DNA of 64,000 nt from Paenibacillus mellifer (GTDB lineage Bacteria > Bacillota > Bacilli > Paenibacillales > Paenibacillaceae), in the NCBI RefSeq assembly GCF_023195895.1, contig NZ_JALPRK010000005.1, forward strand, positions 124,001 to 188,000. Reading direction: 5' to 3'. The translations under genes were made by a program, and so were the position numbers. This document shows positions 52,382-61,191 of this stretch, piece by piece; the first letter of the stretch is position 1; each line of letters begins with the position of its first letter. Below the pieces are notes generated by a model. It was not told the origin of the DNA, made no database searches, and was given only the letters and a program-made list of their open reading frames with translations.

Positions 52382-52403
52382 AGACAAGGAGTACCCCAAC
52401 CAA

Positions 52404-53264
52404 ATGACAGAACAAGATCGAAAAGGCGCCGCATTCATTCGCGAGATCGCCCGGACAGAAGCTCCTTATGGAACCTTGGCCATATGGTATCTCGGCCAGG
52501 AGAGCGTGATCATCAAAGGGGACGGAATCACCATTTACGTGGACCCCTATCTATCGGGCGATCTGGATACCGGCGATTGGCGGCGCGTATTTCCAGCGCC
52601 GATCGCGCCGGAAGAGATTCAAGGAGTCAATCTCTGCTTGATTACGCATGAACATGATGATCATATGGATGCGAGGACATTGCCTTGGCTGCATCGGAGC
52701 AGTCCGGAAGCGATGATCGTAGCGCCAGCTTGCTGTAAGTCAGCCTTGCTGGAGATGGGCATACCGGCCTCCGGGCTCATTACTGCGGACGACCGTCAGC
52801 CGCTGGAGTTATTCTCCAAGCTGCGATTGACGCCCATCGCGGCGGCCCATGAGCAGCTGGAGCGAGATGCGGACGGCTGCCCCCGGTATGTCGGGTACGT
52901 CCTGGAGCTAAACGGCGTTACGCTTTACCATGCCGGAGATACGCTCGTTTACCCGGAACTCATCGCGCGCGTTAGCGCCCTGAAGCCGGACATCGCCCTG
53001 CTGCCGATTAATGGGCGAGACTACTTCCGCCAACAGCGTGGAATTGTCGGCAACATGGATTACCGGGAGGCGGCGCATTTCGCCCGAGAAATCGGGGCGG
53101 ACACGGTCATCCCGCTGCATTATGACCTGTTTGCGGTGAATGCGGAGAAACCGGGGCATTTCGTAGAATATATGTATGAGCAGTTTCCCGAGCAGAAAGG
53201 TCATGTCATGGCTCGGGGCGAGCGATTCGTCTACGTTTCGCCTCGTGCATTCCTGCAACCGTAA
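52404..53264 (+). CDS. MBL-fold metal-dependent hydrolase, UlaG-like
   Basis: A 286-residue metallo-beta-lactamase-fold protein. Metal ligands appear in T-H-E-H-D-D-H-M-D (near residue 78), H-A-G-D-T-L (near 177) and I-P-L-H-Y-D-L (near 234). Y-L-G-Q-E-S-V and Y-V-D-P-Y-L-S-G open the fold. It resembles UlaG-type lactonases acting on sugar-acid phosphates, so a lactone or phosphoester from sugar breakdown is a reasonable substrate guess. It is the second gene of the GH2 transcription unit. Confidence 0.85.
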   Translation: MTEQDRKGAAFIREIARTEAPYGTLAIWYLGQESVIIKGDGITIYVDPYLSGDLDTGDWRRVFPAPIAPEEIQGVNLCLITHEHDDHMDARTLPWLHRSSPEAMIVAPACCKSALLEMGIPASGLITADDRQPLELFSKLRLTPIAAAHEQLERDADGCPRYVGYVLELNGVTLYHAGDTLVYPELIARVSALKPDIALLPINGRDYFRQQRGIVGNMDYREAAHFAREIGADTVIPLHYDLFAVNAEKPGHFVEYMYEQFPEQKGHVMARGERFVYVSPRAFLQP

Positions 53265-53274
53265 ACAGTGGAAA

Positions 53275-53322
53275 TGAATAGCCGATCAGGAGTTTTCATC
53301 CTGGCCGGCTATTTTAATATAG
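53275..53322 (+). terminator. Terminator after the MBL-fold gene
   Basis: AATAGCCG-ATCAGGA pairs with TCCTGGC-CGGCTATTTT around GTTTTCA. The remaining bases to 53514 show no gene or clear signal. Confidence 0.75.
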
Positions 53323-53514
53323 CAAGTTTGATATGTGGGGGGGCTCTGGATGGCTGCTTTGCACCATTATCCCTTTCGTTCAGGGGAGCTAGGTTCGAGC
53401 TGATGCACTCTTCCTGTATGCTCTCCTTCTACATGTTCTTCCCGAGTGGATTTGATTTTACGCGGTCTGATCCAAAGGGATAATCATGCAAAGCGTCCGG
53501 CGGTGAGGTTTTAC

Positions 53515-54480
53515 CTAAGAGTACCTTTCATACAAAGCAAGAATCGCCTGGGCCTCGGCCCTCACTCGCTCTCGCAGCTCCGCTGGTTCCAGCGCCTCGA
53601 CGTCCCTGCCGCCTGCCAGGATCACGCCGCAAGCCCAGTCCAGCGTCTGGAAGTCGACTTCCGCCAGCAGCCAGCCCTGATTGTCCGGGCCTTCCGTATG
53701 ATCCACCTTGACGAATCGTTCTCGGCGCAACCGGTTCACCCCGAACTCGGTCGCTCTTATGCGGGCAAGATACCGAGGAAGCTCGGATTTGAAGCGAGTG
53801 GTCGATTGCTCCCAGTACGCCGCTAGATCAAATCCATCCGGCCGAATGAACGTTTCTTCGAGGATGCGAGCATCCTCCAGACGGGAGATACGGAACGTGC
53901 GCAGCTCGCCGTCCGGCTCTTGTTCGGCGGCCAAGTACCATACGTTACGTTTGGCGATGAGCCCCAGGGGACGTACGATGCGCTGGGCAGCGTTCTCCTC
54001 TTTGCGGTAGCGTATCTGCAGCTTCCGCTGGGTCCATACCGCCTCCTGCACGGCGGACAACCATGGGAACGCCTCCTCTGAAGCGTGCCAGCCGGCCCCA
54101 TCGATATGGATGCGTTCGCGGATGAGCTCGGCATCCTGCCGAATCGGCGCGGGGGCGGCGGCCAACAGCTTTTGGTAGGCGGCCTTAAAATCCCCTTGAA
54201 TCCCGAGATCCCTCAACAGCTCGTTATGGTTCGTCAACAGCAGTGAGACGATTTCCTCCGGACGCATGCCGGTCAGGTTCGTTCGGTAACTGTCGGACAA
54301 CACCCAGCCGCCCCGAGAGCCGCGCTCCGCGTACACCGGGATGCCCGCCGCGCTTAACGCCTCGATGTCCCGGGTGATCGTACGCTCCGACACCTCCAGT
54401 AGCTCAGCCAGCTGGCGAGAGCTCATTTTTCCACGGTTCTGCAATAACAGCAGTAGATTTAGCAGACGATCCGCACGCAC
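53515..54480 (-). CDS. HTH and WYL domain transcriptional regulator (YafY-like)
   Basis: A 321-residue regulator: N-terminal DeoR-like HTH (residues 1-60: R-L-L-N-L-L-L-L-L-Q-N-R-G, S-S-R-Q-L-A-E-L-L-E-V-S-E-R-T-I-T-R-D-I), a linker, then a WYL domain with I-R-Y-R-K-E and P-L-G-L-I-A-K-R-N-V-W-Y-L (residues about 160-215) and a C-terminal WCX part. Such proteins usually regulate the gene next to them; the short-chain dehydrogenase starts 135 bp away on the other strand. Confidence 0.9.
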   Translation of the reverse strand: MRADRLLNLLLLLQNRGKMSSRQLAELLEVSERTITRDIEALSAAGIPVYAERGSRGGWVLSDSYRTNLTGMRPEEIVSLLLTNHNELLRDLGIQGDFKAAYQKLLAAAPAPIRQDAELIRERIHIDGAGWHASEEAFPWLSAVQEAVWTQRKLQIRYRKEENAAQRIVRPLGLIAKRNVWYLAAEQEPDGELRTFRISRLEDARILEETFIRPDGFDLAAYWEQSTTRFKSELPRYLARIRATEFGVNRLRRERFVKVDHTEGPDNQGWLLAEVDFQTLDWACGVILAGGRDVEALEPAELRERVRAEAQAILALYERYS

Positions 54481-54615
54481 TAAACTTCCCCCTCGACCGC
54501 AACAAGTATTTTGGAATGATTATATCACGGATATAAGACAATAGATGACATATATACTTTGTTATTCTACAAGGGCACGTGCGAAATTCGAGCTGGAAAG
54601 GGAGCGAATATAACC

Positions 54616-55500
54616 ATGGACAAGAAACCATTAGAGGGAAAAGTGGCCGTAGTTGCCGGGGCAACGCGTGGAGCAGGCCGAGGGATTGCGGTTATGTTAG
54701 GAGCGGCCGGGGCGACCGTTTATTGCACGGGACGTAGCGTGCGAGGAGCGGCATCGGACATCGGTCGGACGGAGACGATCGACGAAACGGCGGAGCTGGT
54801 GACCTCACGTGGCGGAAACGGGATCGCCGTCCGCACAGATCATACTTCGTCGGAACAGGTTAAAGCTTTGTTCGAGCGAGTGGAGAAGGAGCAGGACGGA
54901 CGCTTAGATATTCTGGTGAATGATATTTGGGGCGGCGAGAGCCTCACTCACTGGAACACCCCGTTCTGGGAGCAGCCGCTGGCCGACGGGTTGTTGATGC
55001 AGGAACGGGCCGTCCGAACCCACCTGATTACGAGTTACTACGGGGTACCGATGATGATCAAGCGGAAGGAAGGGCTGATTATCGAAATCACCGACGGCTC
55101 AACCTACAATTATCGAGGCAACGTGTACTACAGTCTGGCGAAAATCTCCCCGATCCACCTGGCCGCTGCCATGGCCGAGGAATTGAAGCCGCATAACGTG
55201 ACCGCGTTGGCGGTGACCCCCGGATTTTTGCGCTCTGAGCAGATGCTGGATTACTTTGGCGTCCAGGAAGCCAATTGGCGGGACGCTATTGAGAAGGAAC
55301 CGTTATACGCCGAATCGGAAACGCCATATTTCGTTGGGCAAGCCGTGGCCGCATTGGCCGGAGATCCGAACGTGCGCGACAAGGCCGGCCAAGCGCTGAC
55401 CAGTTGGGACTTGTCCGACGAATACAGGTTCATCGACATCGATGGCCGGAAACCGCATTGGGGCAACTTTGCACGTGAGCGGGGACTTCCGGTGAATTGA
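54616..55500 (+). CDS. Short-chain dehydrogenase/reductase (SDR)
   Basis: A 294-residue SDR starting at ATG 54616 (an earlier in-frame ATG at 54559 is not supported). The cofactor loop is the variant G-A-T-R-G-A-G-R-G-I (residues ~14-23) followed by Y-C-T-G-R-S. N-D-I-W-G-G replaces the usual N-N-A-G, and the catalytic Y is in Y-Y-S-L-A-K-I (near residue 175). The C-terminus has D-K-A-G-Q-A-L-T-S-W-D-L. It forms a divergent pair with the WYL regulator. The substrate is unknown. Confidence 0.88.
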   Translation: MDKKPLEGKVAVVAGATRGAGRGIAVMLGAAGATVYCTGRSVRGAASDIGRTETIDETAELVTSRGGNGIAVRTDHTSSEQVKALFERVEKEQDGRLDILVNDIWGGESLTHWNTPFWEQPLADGLLMQERAVRTHLITSYYGVPMMIKRKEGLIIEITDGSTYNYRGNVYYSLAKISPIHLAAAMAEELKPHNVTALAVTPGFLRSEQMLDYFGVQEANWRDAIEKEPLYAESETPYFVGQAVAALAGDPNVRDKAGQALTSWDLSDEYRFIDIDGRKPHWGNFARERGLPVN

Positions 55501-55508
55501 GCAACGCA

Positions 55509-55555
55509 CGAAAAGCGCGGGTGCAAGAGAGAGTTCTCCTGCACCCGCGCTTGTT
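55509..55555. terminator. Bidirectional hairpin between SDR and GH35
   Basis: AAGCGCGGGTGCA(A)GAGAG pairs with CTCTC-type sequence and TGCACCCGCGCTT, a stem of at least 13 bp, between two convergent genes. U-tracts are modest. Confidence 0.75.
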
Positions 55556-55565
55556 GTGTTTCACA

Positions 55566-57908
55566 CTACTCGATCCGCGGCCAAAGACGTGCGGAATAAT
55601 GGGGGATGATCTGGATATCGTGGATTTTGGCAATCTCGGTCCCTTCGAACCGTTCCACATAGGCTTGATTCACGAAGCTATGCACCGTGCCTTGGCGCAG
55701 CGGCGTAATCGAAAGCTGCAGCGGATGGTTCTCCAACTCGTGACGGACCTGCTTCAGTCCAATCTCCCAAGGTTGTCCGTAATGGATATGATCCGTCAGC
55801 ATCCGGTCACCGAGATAGGCGGCCGCCACGTCGCCGCCATAATCCACCTTCAGCCATACGTCAACAACGTCGTCCGGCCAATCAGCGGGAATCTCCAGCA
55901 GCACCGATCGATCCGATAGGGAAGTGAGCTTCATCTCAGGCTGATAAGCTGGGAACTCCAAGGTGTACGACCGGAACAGTCCTCCTCCGCTTTCAGATTC
56001 CCACAACTCCCCCGTGCTGCTCCGCAATCCGGAGGATGGTGAAGGAGCGGGAAATAGAGATAAGGTCACGTTGTTTTGTCCTGGTGAGGTGCAAATCAAC
56101 TGCCCGTCCTTCATCGCCGGATGGCTCGTGCTAAGGACGAGCGTATCTTGGCCCCACAGCCCGTCGAAACGATAAGTTTGCAACGCTTCCTCTCGGGTTA
56201 AGGTCACAAGTCGTACCGCTCTACCCTCGGTCGTCTTAACGAGGATCTGGTGCTGTTGCCCGGGCGTTGGGCGAACTATCCAATGGGCGTCATCTTCATT
56301 TACAACCCCACTACCATTGCTAGCTTCGACTGAGGAACCCGAGGTTTTGCGAAGCACGATCTCAGGGGCCATTCCGTCAAGGGCATAGAACACCAGCACC
56401 GTTTCGTTCCCTGCTACAAGCCGGGTCAGCAACTGCGCGGTTGCGCTCGCAATAAACAATCCATCCAGCTTCAGGTTGAACGGCAGGATGACGCCTAGTC
56501 CGCTCCGAAGTGTGAGCTCACCGGTATGAGGGAACAACGCCTTCCCCTGAGGCGTATCCAATTCAATTCGCAACCGGCGATCCGGCAGCTCGACATGATC
56601 CTGGAAATTGTTCAGGAACACAAATCCGGAGCCGTCCTTCTGCCGAACGCACCAACGAACGCGCTCGGTATCCTCAGGGGCGATTTGCTCTTGACCATCG
56701 GGCAGCAGGGTGCCCATCGGAGCCAACCATCGTCCGAAGGAATGCAGAAACAGCGAGATCACACGGATACGATCATACGATTCGCCAACCCGACCAAACT
56801 CGCCTAAGGGCGATTGATAATCGTAGGTGATTTTCGGCAAACCGGACTCGTTCAGGAACGTCTTTTGGCCTACGGCATTGGAGCCGCCGTGGTACATGTA
56901 ATAACCCAGCAGATTGCTGCCGCTTGCCAGCTTCACCAGCGTCATCGCTTCGACGCTGTCAGCCGGCACGTAAGGCCGGGCTTTATAGCTGACCTGCATC
57001 CCTCCTGCCATTTCGCAATAGGCCACCGGGTACTCCATACTGTCGTAATTCACCGGCTCGGCAGGTGTAACGTGCAGATCCTGGAACAGATACTCCCGAC
57101 TCGGCGGTTGGTTGGGGATCCACGGCGTATAGGCGTACCCGGCGAGCATCGGTAACGTGCCCTCCTCGGGGACGGCGGCCCCGCCCCAAGCCGTTGCAGT
57201 AAAGAATAACGGGCGGATTCCCACTTCCTCCGCAATCCGGCGCAATTCCGCCAAGTGCTCGTTGCCTCCGGTTCCTGCGGTTACGTATTTGTCGCCGCTG
57301 TATCCCCAAGCGTCTAACGGCGCGCCGGCGTGCATATACTCGTTCTCCAGCTGCACGGCGATCACCGGGCCGCCTTCTTGATAATAGGTGCCTTGAACTT
57401 GCCGGGAAATTTCGCGGTACAAACGTCTGGAAAGCGTTAAATATCGTTCATCATTGGAACGAACCTCCAAGGGATAGCGAAATACCCAATCGGGGATGCC
57501 GCCATTGCGGACTTCGCCGTGGCAGAACGGGCCAATCCGTAGAATCAGCGGAAGCTCATGCTTGGCGCAGAGGTCTATGAAATGCCGTAGATTGCGGTTA
57601 CCGCTCCAATCGAACACGCCTTCTTCTTCCTCATGGTAATTCCAGAATACGTAGGTCGCGACGAGATGTACGCCGCCGGCTTTCATTTTCAGCAACTCTT
57701 CCTCCCAATGCAAATAAGAGAAACGGGAAAAATGAAACTCGCCGACAACGGGAATAAAGGGCTCGCCGTTTCGGGTCATATAGAAGTTCGTAAATCCAAA
57801 CGATTCTCCTTTGGGGTTGCTTCCCGCCTGCAGGGCAAGCTTGCCGGGACGGATCGTTTTGTTGGCTTGGCTGATTTCGAGTTTTAAGACAGTGTTTGCA
57901 TTTTTCAT
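55566..57908 (-). CDS. GH35 beta-galactosidase
   Basis: A 780-residue GH35 enzyme: P-V-V-G-E-F-H-F-S-R (residues ~51-60), V-A-T-Y-V-F-W-N-Y-H-E, L-I-L-R-I-G-P-F-C-H-G-E-V, acid/base Glu in V-Q-L-E-N-E-Y, probable nucleophile Glu in Y-C-E-M-A-G-G. Several beta-sandwich domains follow to the C-terminus. It removes terminal beta-galactose from oligo- or polysaccharides. No signal peptide is apparent. GGAGGCAGTTTTCCC precedes the ATG. It is transcribed away from the AraC regulator at 58027, which very probably controls it. Confidence 0.93.
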   Translation of the reverse strand: MKNANTVLKLEISQANKTIRPGKLALQAGSNPKGESFGFTNFYMTRNGEPFIPVVGEFHFSRFSYLHWEEELLKMKAGGVHLVATYVFWNYHEEEEGVFDWSGNRNLRHFIDLCAKHELPLILRIGPFCHGEVRNGGIPDWVFRYPLEVRSNDERYLTLSRRLYREISRQVQGTYYQEGGPVIAVQLENEYMHAGAPLDAWGYSGDKYVTAGTGGNEHLAELRRIAEEVGIRPLFFTATAWGGAAVPEEGTLPMLAGYAYTPWIPNQPPSREYLFQDLHVTPAEPVNYDSMEYPVAYCEMAGGMQVSYKARPYVPADSVEAMTLVKLASGSNLLGYYMYHGGSNAVGQKTFLNESGLPKITYDYQSPLGEFGRVGESYDRIRVISLFLHSFGRWLAPMGTLLPDGQEQIAPEDTERVRWCVRQKDGSGFVFLNNFQDHVELPDRRLRIELDTPQGKALFPHTGELTLRSGLGVILPFNLKLDGLFIASATAQLLTRLVAGNETVLVFYALDGMAPEIVLRKTSGSSVEASNGSGVVNEDDAHWIVRPTPGQQHQILVKTTEGRAVRLVTLTREEALQTYRFDGLWGQDTLVLSTSHPAMKDGQLICTSPGQNNVTLSLFPAPSPSSGLRSSTGELWESESGGGLFRSYTLEFPAYQPEMKLTSLSDRSVLLEIPADWPDDVVDVWLKVDYGGDVAAAYLGDRMLTDHIHYGQPWEIGLKQVRHELENHPLQLSITPLRQGTVHSFVNQAYVERFEGTEIAKIHDIQIIPHYSARLWPRIE

Positions 57909-57960
57909 GGGAAAACTGCCTCCTGAAGGATATTAGATCCGATGGATCATGTTGCATCTG

Positions 57961-57978
57961 GATGTGGATGTCCACATC
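57961..57978. promoter_or_regulatory. Perfect palindrome between GH35 and AraC genes
   Basis: GATGTGGA-TG-TCCACATC lies in the 118-bp divergent gap, just upstream of a TATATT -10 (57982-57987) for the regulator. It is a likely regulator-binding site. Confidence 0.5.
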
Positions 57979-58026
57979 GGTTATATTCATTTTAGATGTT
58001 TATTGCCGGATGAAGGAAGAGAGGAT

Positions 58027-58896
58027 ATGGCTAAAAAACCGACGAATTATGCTATTAACGAGGAGCGCCCCTACGGAATTCTGATTTCCGGGCATTATGC
58101 GGAAACCGCGGGTTATTCGATACACCGCCCACCCGATCCTGTGGGTTGGTTACTGATGTATACGCTGACCGGAGAGGGGCAAGTTCATGTCGCCGGGGAA
58201 GTTGCGCCATGCCGTTCAGGTGACGCGGTCATCCTATTGCCCGGTTTGCCTCACCACTACAGCACGGCGGGAGCGAAGTGGGAGTTTATTTGGGTTCATT
58301 TTATTCCGGACCCCTCCTTTCGCCCATGGTTGTACCTTCCGCAGCAAACGGAGGGCATCGTCCGTTTACAGGTTGACGGCAGTCCTGGACCTAACGGCTT
58401 CGCCGAAGCCCTTCAGCGGATGGTTCGGTACAGCAGCTCGGGCGGTAACTCCGAGCTTCATCATCGATTAGCGGAGCTGGCGTTAGAGGAAGCCTTGTTG
58501 TTGCTCCGCGTGGAGGTTGCCAAGGACAGTAACGAAGCTGCTATTGATCCAAGAATAGCCGATGTCGTCGGGTATTTGCGGGAGTCTTATCGCGAGCGGG
58601 TAAGCATTCCGGACCTGGCCAAGCGCAGCTGCATGTCGCCTTCCCGACTGTCGCATCTGTTTAAAGAGCAGGTAGGGGATACGATCATCGGCACCGTTAA
58701 CAAGATCCGTTTGGAAAAAGCAGCCCAGCTGCTGGCCTACACCACGCGGCAAGTGGCGGAGATTGCTGGGGATGTCGGCATCGACAGTCCGGACCATTTT
58801 GCGCGAATGTTCAGCCAGGTTTACGGGGAGACCCCGTCCGGATATCGTAAACGCAAGCGAGTTGGTCTTGAGGCTAAATCTTTGAGGAAGGGTTGA
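58027..58896 (+). CDS. AraC-family regulator with cupin sensor domain
   Basis: A 289-residue regulator. ATG 58027 is preferred because GAAGAGAGG lies upstream; an in-frame ATG at 57949 would run through the operator region. The N-terminal cupin (H-V-A-G-E, G-D-A-V-I-L-L-P-G-L-P-H-H-Y, residues ~50-85) is the sugar-binding half. The C-terminal AraC HTH pair (S-I-P-D-L-A-K-R-S-C-M-S-P-S-R-L-S-H-L-F-K; I-A-G-D-V-G-I-D-S-P-D-H-F) spans ~195-280. It probably activates the divergent GH35 gene. Confidence 0.9.
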   Translation: MAKKPTNYAINEERPYGILISGHYAETAGYSIHRPPDPVGWLLMYTLTGEGQVHVAGEVAPCRSGDAVILLPGLPHHYSTAGAKWEFIWVHFIPDPSFRPWLYLPQQTEGIVRLQVDGSPGPNGFAEALQRMVRYSSSGGNSELHHRLAELALEEALLLLRVEVAKDSNEAAIDPRIADVVGYLRESYRERVSIPDLAKRSCMSPSRLSHLFKEQVGDTIIGTVNKIRLEKAAQLLAYTTRQVAEIAGDVGIDSPDHFARMFSQVYGETPSGYRKRKRVGLEAKSLRKG

Positions 58897-58948
58897 AATA
58901 GCGTTAAGTTTTCACCTTATCGGGTTCAATTGGTCATCAACAACGCGG

Positions 58949-58994
58949 CAAAGGAAGTGCCCCAAGATCACACTTGGGACACCTCCTTTTGCTT
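58949..58994. terminator. Bidirectional terminator between AraC and DUF2500 genes
   Basis: CAAAGGAAGTGCCCCAAGAT pairs with a stretch ending TGGGACACCTCCTTTTG, mostly perfect, between convergent genes. It ends in TTTT on the plus strand. Confidence 0.8.
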
Positions 58995-58998
58995 CCAA

Positions 58999-59436
58999 TT
59001 AATACGTGCCGCCGCTTGGGCGCTGCGCCGTATCGCGTTCGAATGCCACGATCCAGTCGCCCTGGACGGCGGCATAACCGACATCGCCTTCGGCGACGAG
59101 GCCGTACAGATTCTTCACGTCCAAATATTCCTGACGGCTGCCGTTATCGAACTCCAGCGTGATGTAGTAATACGTTCGGGAAGAAGAGCTGTGCATCGCG
59201 TTATTATCGCTCATGTGACTGGAACTGTGCTGCACGTCCATCCGCTTCGAAACGATTCGCGCATATCTCGTGTCTCGCGGAGAGCGGGCGTTCTTTGCAT
59301 AACGGACCCCACTAGAAACGATCAGCACGATGAAGATCACAAAAAATATAACCATAAATACGGGGACGATCGTAAACATGATGTCGCCACCCCCGAAACC
59401 GCCTCCGCCAAACGGAGAGGGATCGAATCCGCCCAT
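58999..59436 (-). CDS. DUF2500 domain membrane protein
   Basis: A 145-residue protein: Gly/Phe-rich start (G-G-F-D-P-S-P-F-G-G-G-G-F), one membrane helix (residues ~20-42) and a soluble domain with Y-A-R-I-V-S-K-R, Y-Y-I-T-L-E-F-D-N-G-S-R-Q-E-Y and Y-G-L-V-A-E-G-D-V-G. This is the DUF2500 layout, where a beta-barrel domain faces one side of the membrane. The function is unknown. GGAGGCGGAAC is the ribosome site. Confidence 0.85.
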   Translation of the reverse strand: MGGFDPSPFGGGGFGGGDIMFTIVPVFMVIFFVIFIVLIVSSGVRYAKNARSPRDTRYARIVSKRMDVQHSSSHMSDNNAMHSSSSRTYYYITLEFDNGSRQEYLDVKNLYGLVAEGDVGYAAVQGDWIVAFERDTAQRPSGGTY

Positions 59437-59527
59437 AAGTTCCGCCTCCTTTTCTCCCTTATATACGCGAAAAAGGAAGTATTGTTTCAGGCCTACCCCA
59501 AAACCTGGGTGGACGGACTTCCCTGGA

Positions 59528-59556
59528 TTGTGAACGAATACGAATTGTGATAAACT
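59528..59556 (+). promoter_or_regulatory. Promoter of the hflX leader
   Basis: TTGTGA (59528-59533) and TAAACT (59551-59556) with 17 bp between. It gives a leader of nearly 300 nt before hflX. Confidence 0.6.
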
Positions 59557-59588
59557 GGAATCACTATGAAAAGAACGGAGGGTTCCCC

Positions 59589-59630
59589 GTGTTGTACATT
59601 AAATTCCGTTTTACCACTTTGCGCGGCTAA
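59589..59630 (+). CDS. 13-residue leader peptide upstream of hflX (ErmDL-like)
   Basis: GTG at 59589 follows GGAGGG with 5-nt spacing (TTG at 59592 is a second choice). The peptide is M-L-Y-I-K-F-R-F-T-T-L-R-G. It aligns with the rlmA leader (Y-I-R-L-R-H-S-A-L) and with ErmDL (M-R-L-R-F-P-T-L); K-F-R replaces R-L-R, still the basic-X-basic pattern known to arrest macrolide-bound ribosomes. CTTTG (59617-59621) can pair with CAAAG (59642-59646) beyond the stop. It probably senses macrolide-type drugs. Confidence 0.75.
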   Translation: MLYIKFRFTTLRG

Positions 59631-59642
59631 TTGAATACTGCC

Positions 59643-59674
59643 AAAGGCTCTGCACCTGTGCAGGGCGAACGGGA
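59643..59674 (+). promoter_or_regulatory. Conserved leader hairpin (AAAGGCTCTG element), hflX copy
   Basis: Exactly 12 nt after the leader stop comes AAAGG, then CTCTGCA/TGCAGGG (59648-59654 with 59659-59665, loop CCTG), then AACGGGAT. GCACCTGTG (59652-59660) is also perfectly complementary to CACAGGTGC at 59807-59815 in the terminator, so hairpin and terminator-blocking pairing exclude each other. Confidence 0.75.
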
Positions 59675-59803
59675 TAGGTGTGCTATGATAAAGGGAACCG
59701 CATGGAACCTTAGAATAGAATATGCCTGATTTGGCCGGGAACGCGAACGGGGATCGATATCCTCAGTTTGCTGGTTTCGGGCTGTTTTGGGAACCGTTTG
59801 CGT

Positions 59804-59837
59804 AAACACAGGTGCCGTGCCTGTGTTTATTTTTTTC
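59804..59837 (+). terminator. Attenuator terminator upstream of hflX
   Basis: AAACACAGG (59804-59812) pairs with CCTGTGTTT (59820-59828), loop TGCCGTG, then ATTTTTTT. It ends 20 bp before the hflX ATG, inside the leader, so hflX needs read-through. Confidence 0.85.
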
Positions 59838-59857
59838 CTAAAGGGAGGAACTCAGAT

Positions 59858-61138
59858 ATGACGGAACAACAAACATTGGAGCAAAAAGCCATCTTGGTTG
59901 GCGTAAATTTGAATCATCAGGCGGATTTCGACTATTCCATGGAAGAGTTGGCTAATTTGACGGAGGCTTGTGACATTGAAGTCGTTGGCGTGCTCACGCA
60001 AAATTTGCCTAAAGTTACCCCGTCGCATTATATCGGCACGGGCAAAATCGAAGAGGTGCGGGCGCTCATGGAAGCGCACAATGGAAATCTCGTCATCTTC
60101 AATGACGAGTTGTCCCCGTCGCAGCTCCGTAACCTGGAGTCCGATCTGCAGTGCAAGGTCATTGACCGGACACTGCTGATCCTGGATATTTTTGCAGAGC
60201 GGGCCAAAACCCGCGAGGCCCAGCTTCAAGTCGAAGTGGCCCGGTTAAAGTACATGCTACCGCGGCTGATCGGGCTGCGGGAATCGTTGGGCCGCCAGAG
60301 CGGCGGAGTCGGCACGAAGAACCGCGGCGCGGGGGAAACGAAGCTGGAGCTCGACCGTCGGCGGATCGAGGAGAAGATCACCGCGCTCAGCCGTGAGCTG
60401 GAGACGCTGGTTGCCCACCGCCAAACGCAGCGCAAGCAGCGCAAGAAGAACGACGTGCCCGTCGTATCGCTTGTCGGCTATACCAACGCCGGGAAGTCGA
60501 CGATTATGAACGCGCTGCTCGAAACGTACAGCCCGGGGCAGGAGAAGCAGGTGCTTGAGAAGGATATGCTGTTCGCCACGCTGGAGACATCCGTCCGCAA
60601 TATCCCGCTGGAGGATAACAAGGCGTTCCTCCTGACGGATACCGTTGGATTTGTGAGCAAGCTGCCGCATCATCTGGTCAAGGCGTTCCGATCTACACTG
60701 GAAGAGGTCTCCGAAGCCGATCTGCTGATCCATGTCGTTGATTTTTCCAATCCGGAATTTGCAAGGATGATCGAAATCACTCATCAGACGTTAAAAGAAA
60801 TCGGCATCACCGATATCCCGGCGATTTATGCTTATAATAAGTCCGATCGGACGGAACAAGCGATTCCGGACGTACAGGGAGATATTATCTATCTCGCGGC
60901 AAAACCCCGCATTGGGATCGCCGAACTGGTGGGCGAAATCCGCAGTCGGATTTTCAAGGATTACATGAAATGTACGATGCTGATTCCTTTCGATAAAGGA
61001 TCGCTGGTATCTTATCTGAACGAACACGCCAACGTGCTGGATACGAGTTATGAAGCCGAAGGGACGAAGCTGACTTTGGAGTGCCGGCAAAGCGACTACG
61101 GAAGATACCAGGAGTATGTCATAGAAGCGGCGGAGTAA
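59858..61138 (+). CDS. hflX: GTPase HflX, ribosome-splitting/rescue factor
   Basis: A 426-residue GTPase. The N-terminal domain has V-V-G-V-L-T-Q-N-L-P-K-V, H-Y-I-G-T-G-K-I-E-E-V and V-I-F-N-D-E-L-S-P-S-Q-L-R-N-L-E. Next come G-V-G-T-K-N-R-G-A-G-E-T-K-L-E-L-D-R-R and a coiled coil. The G domain has G-Y-T-N-A-G-K-S-T (P-loop, near residue 206), D-T-V-G-F near 253 and N-K-S-D near 327. HflX splits stalled 70S ribosomes, and relatives (Listeria HflXr) give macrolide and lincosamide resistance. ATG 59858 lies behind AAAGGGAGGA, directly after the attenuator. Confidence 0.95.
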   Translation: MTEQQTLEQKAILVGVNLNHQADFDYSMEELANLTEACDIEVVGVLTQNLPKVTPSHYIGTGKIEEVRALMEAHNGNLVIFNDELSPSQLRNLESDLQCKVIDRTLLILDIFAERAKTREAQLQVEVARLKYMLPRLIGLRESLGRQSGGVGTKNRGAGETKLELDRRRIEEKITALSRELETLVAHRQTQRKQRKKNDVPVVSLVGYTNAGKSTIMNALLETYSPGQEKQVLEKDMLFATLETSVRNIPLEDNKAFLLTDTVGFVSKLPHHLVKAFRSTLEEVSEADLLIHVVDFSNPEFARMIEITHQTLKEIGITDIPAIYAYNKSDRTEQAIPDVQGDIIYLAAKPRIGIAELVGEIRSRIFKDYMKCTMLIPFDKGSLVSYLNEHANVLDTSYEAEGTKLTLECRQSDYGRYQEYVIEAAE

Positions 61139-61191
61139 CGGGAGACGAAGAGGTGGCCGGGGTGATTGCGCAGGGATGGTTCGAAAAACGG

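Noticed and set aside
53268-53483. Plus-strand 71-codon frame after the MBL-fold gene
   Set aside because: It begins within a terminator hairpin, has no ribosome site and no protein-like pattern.
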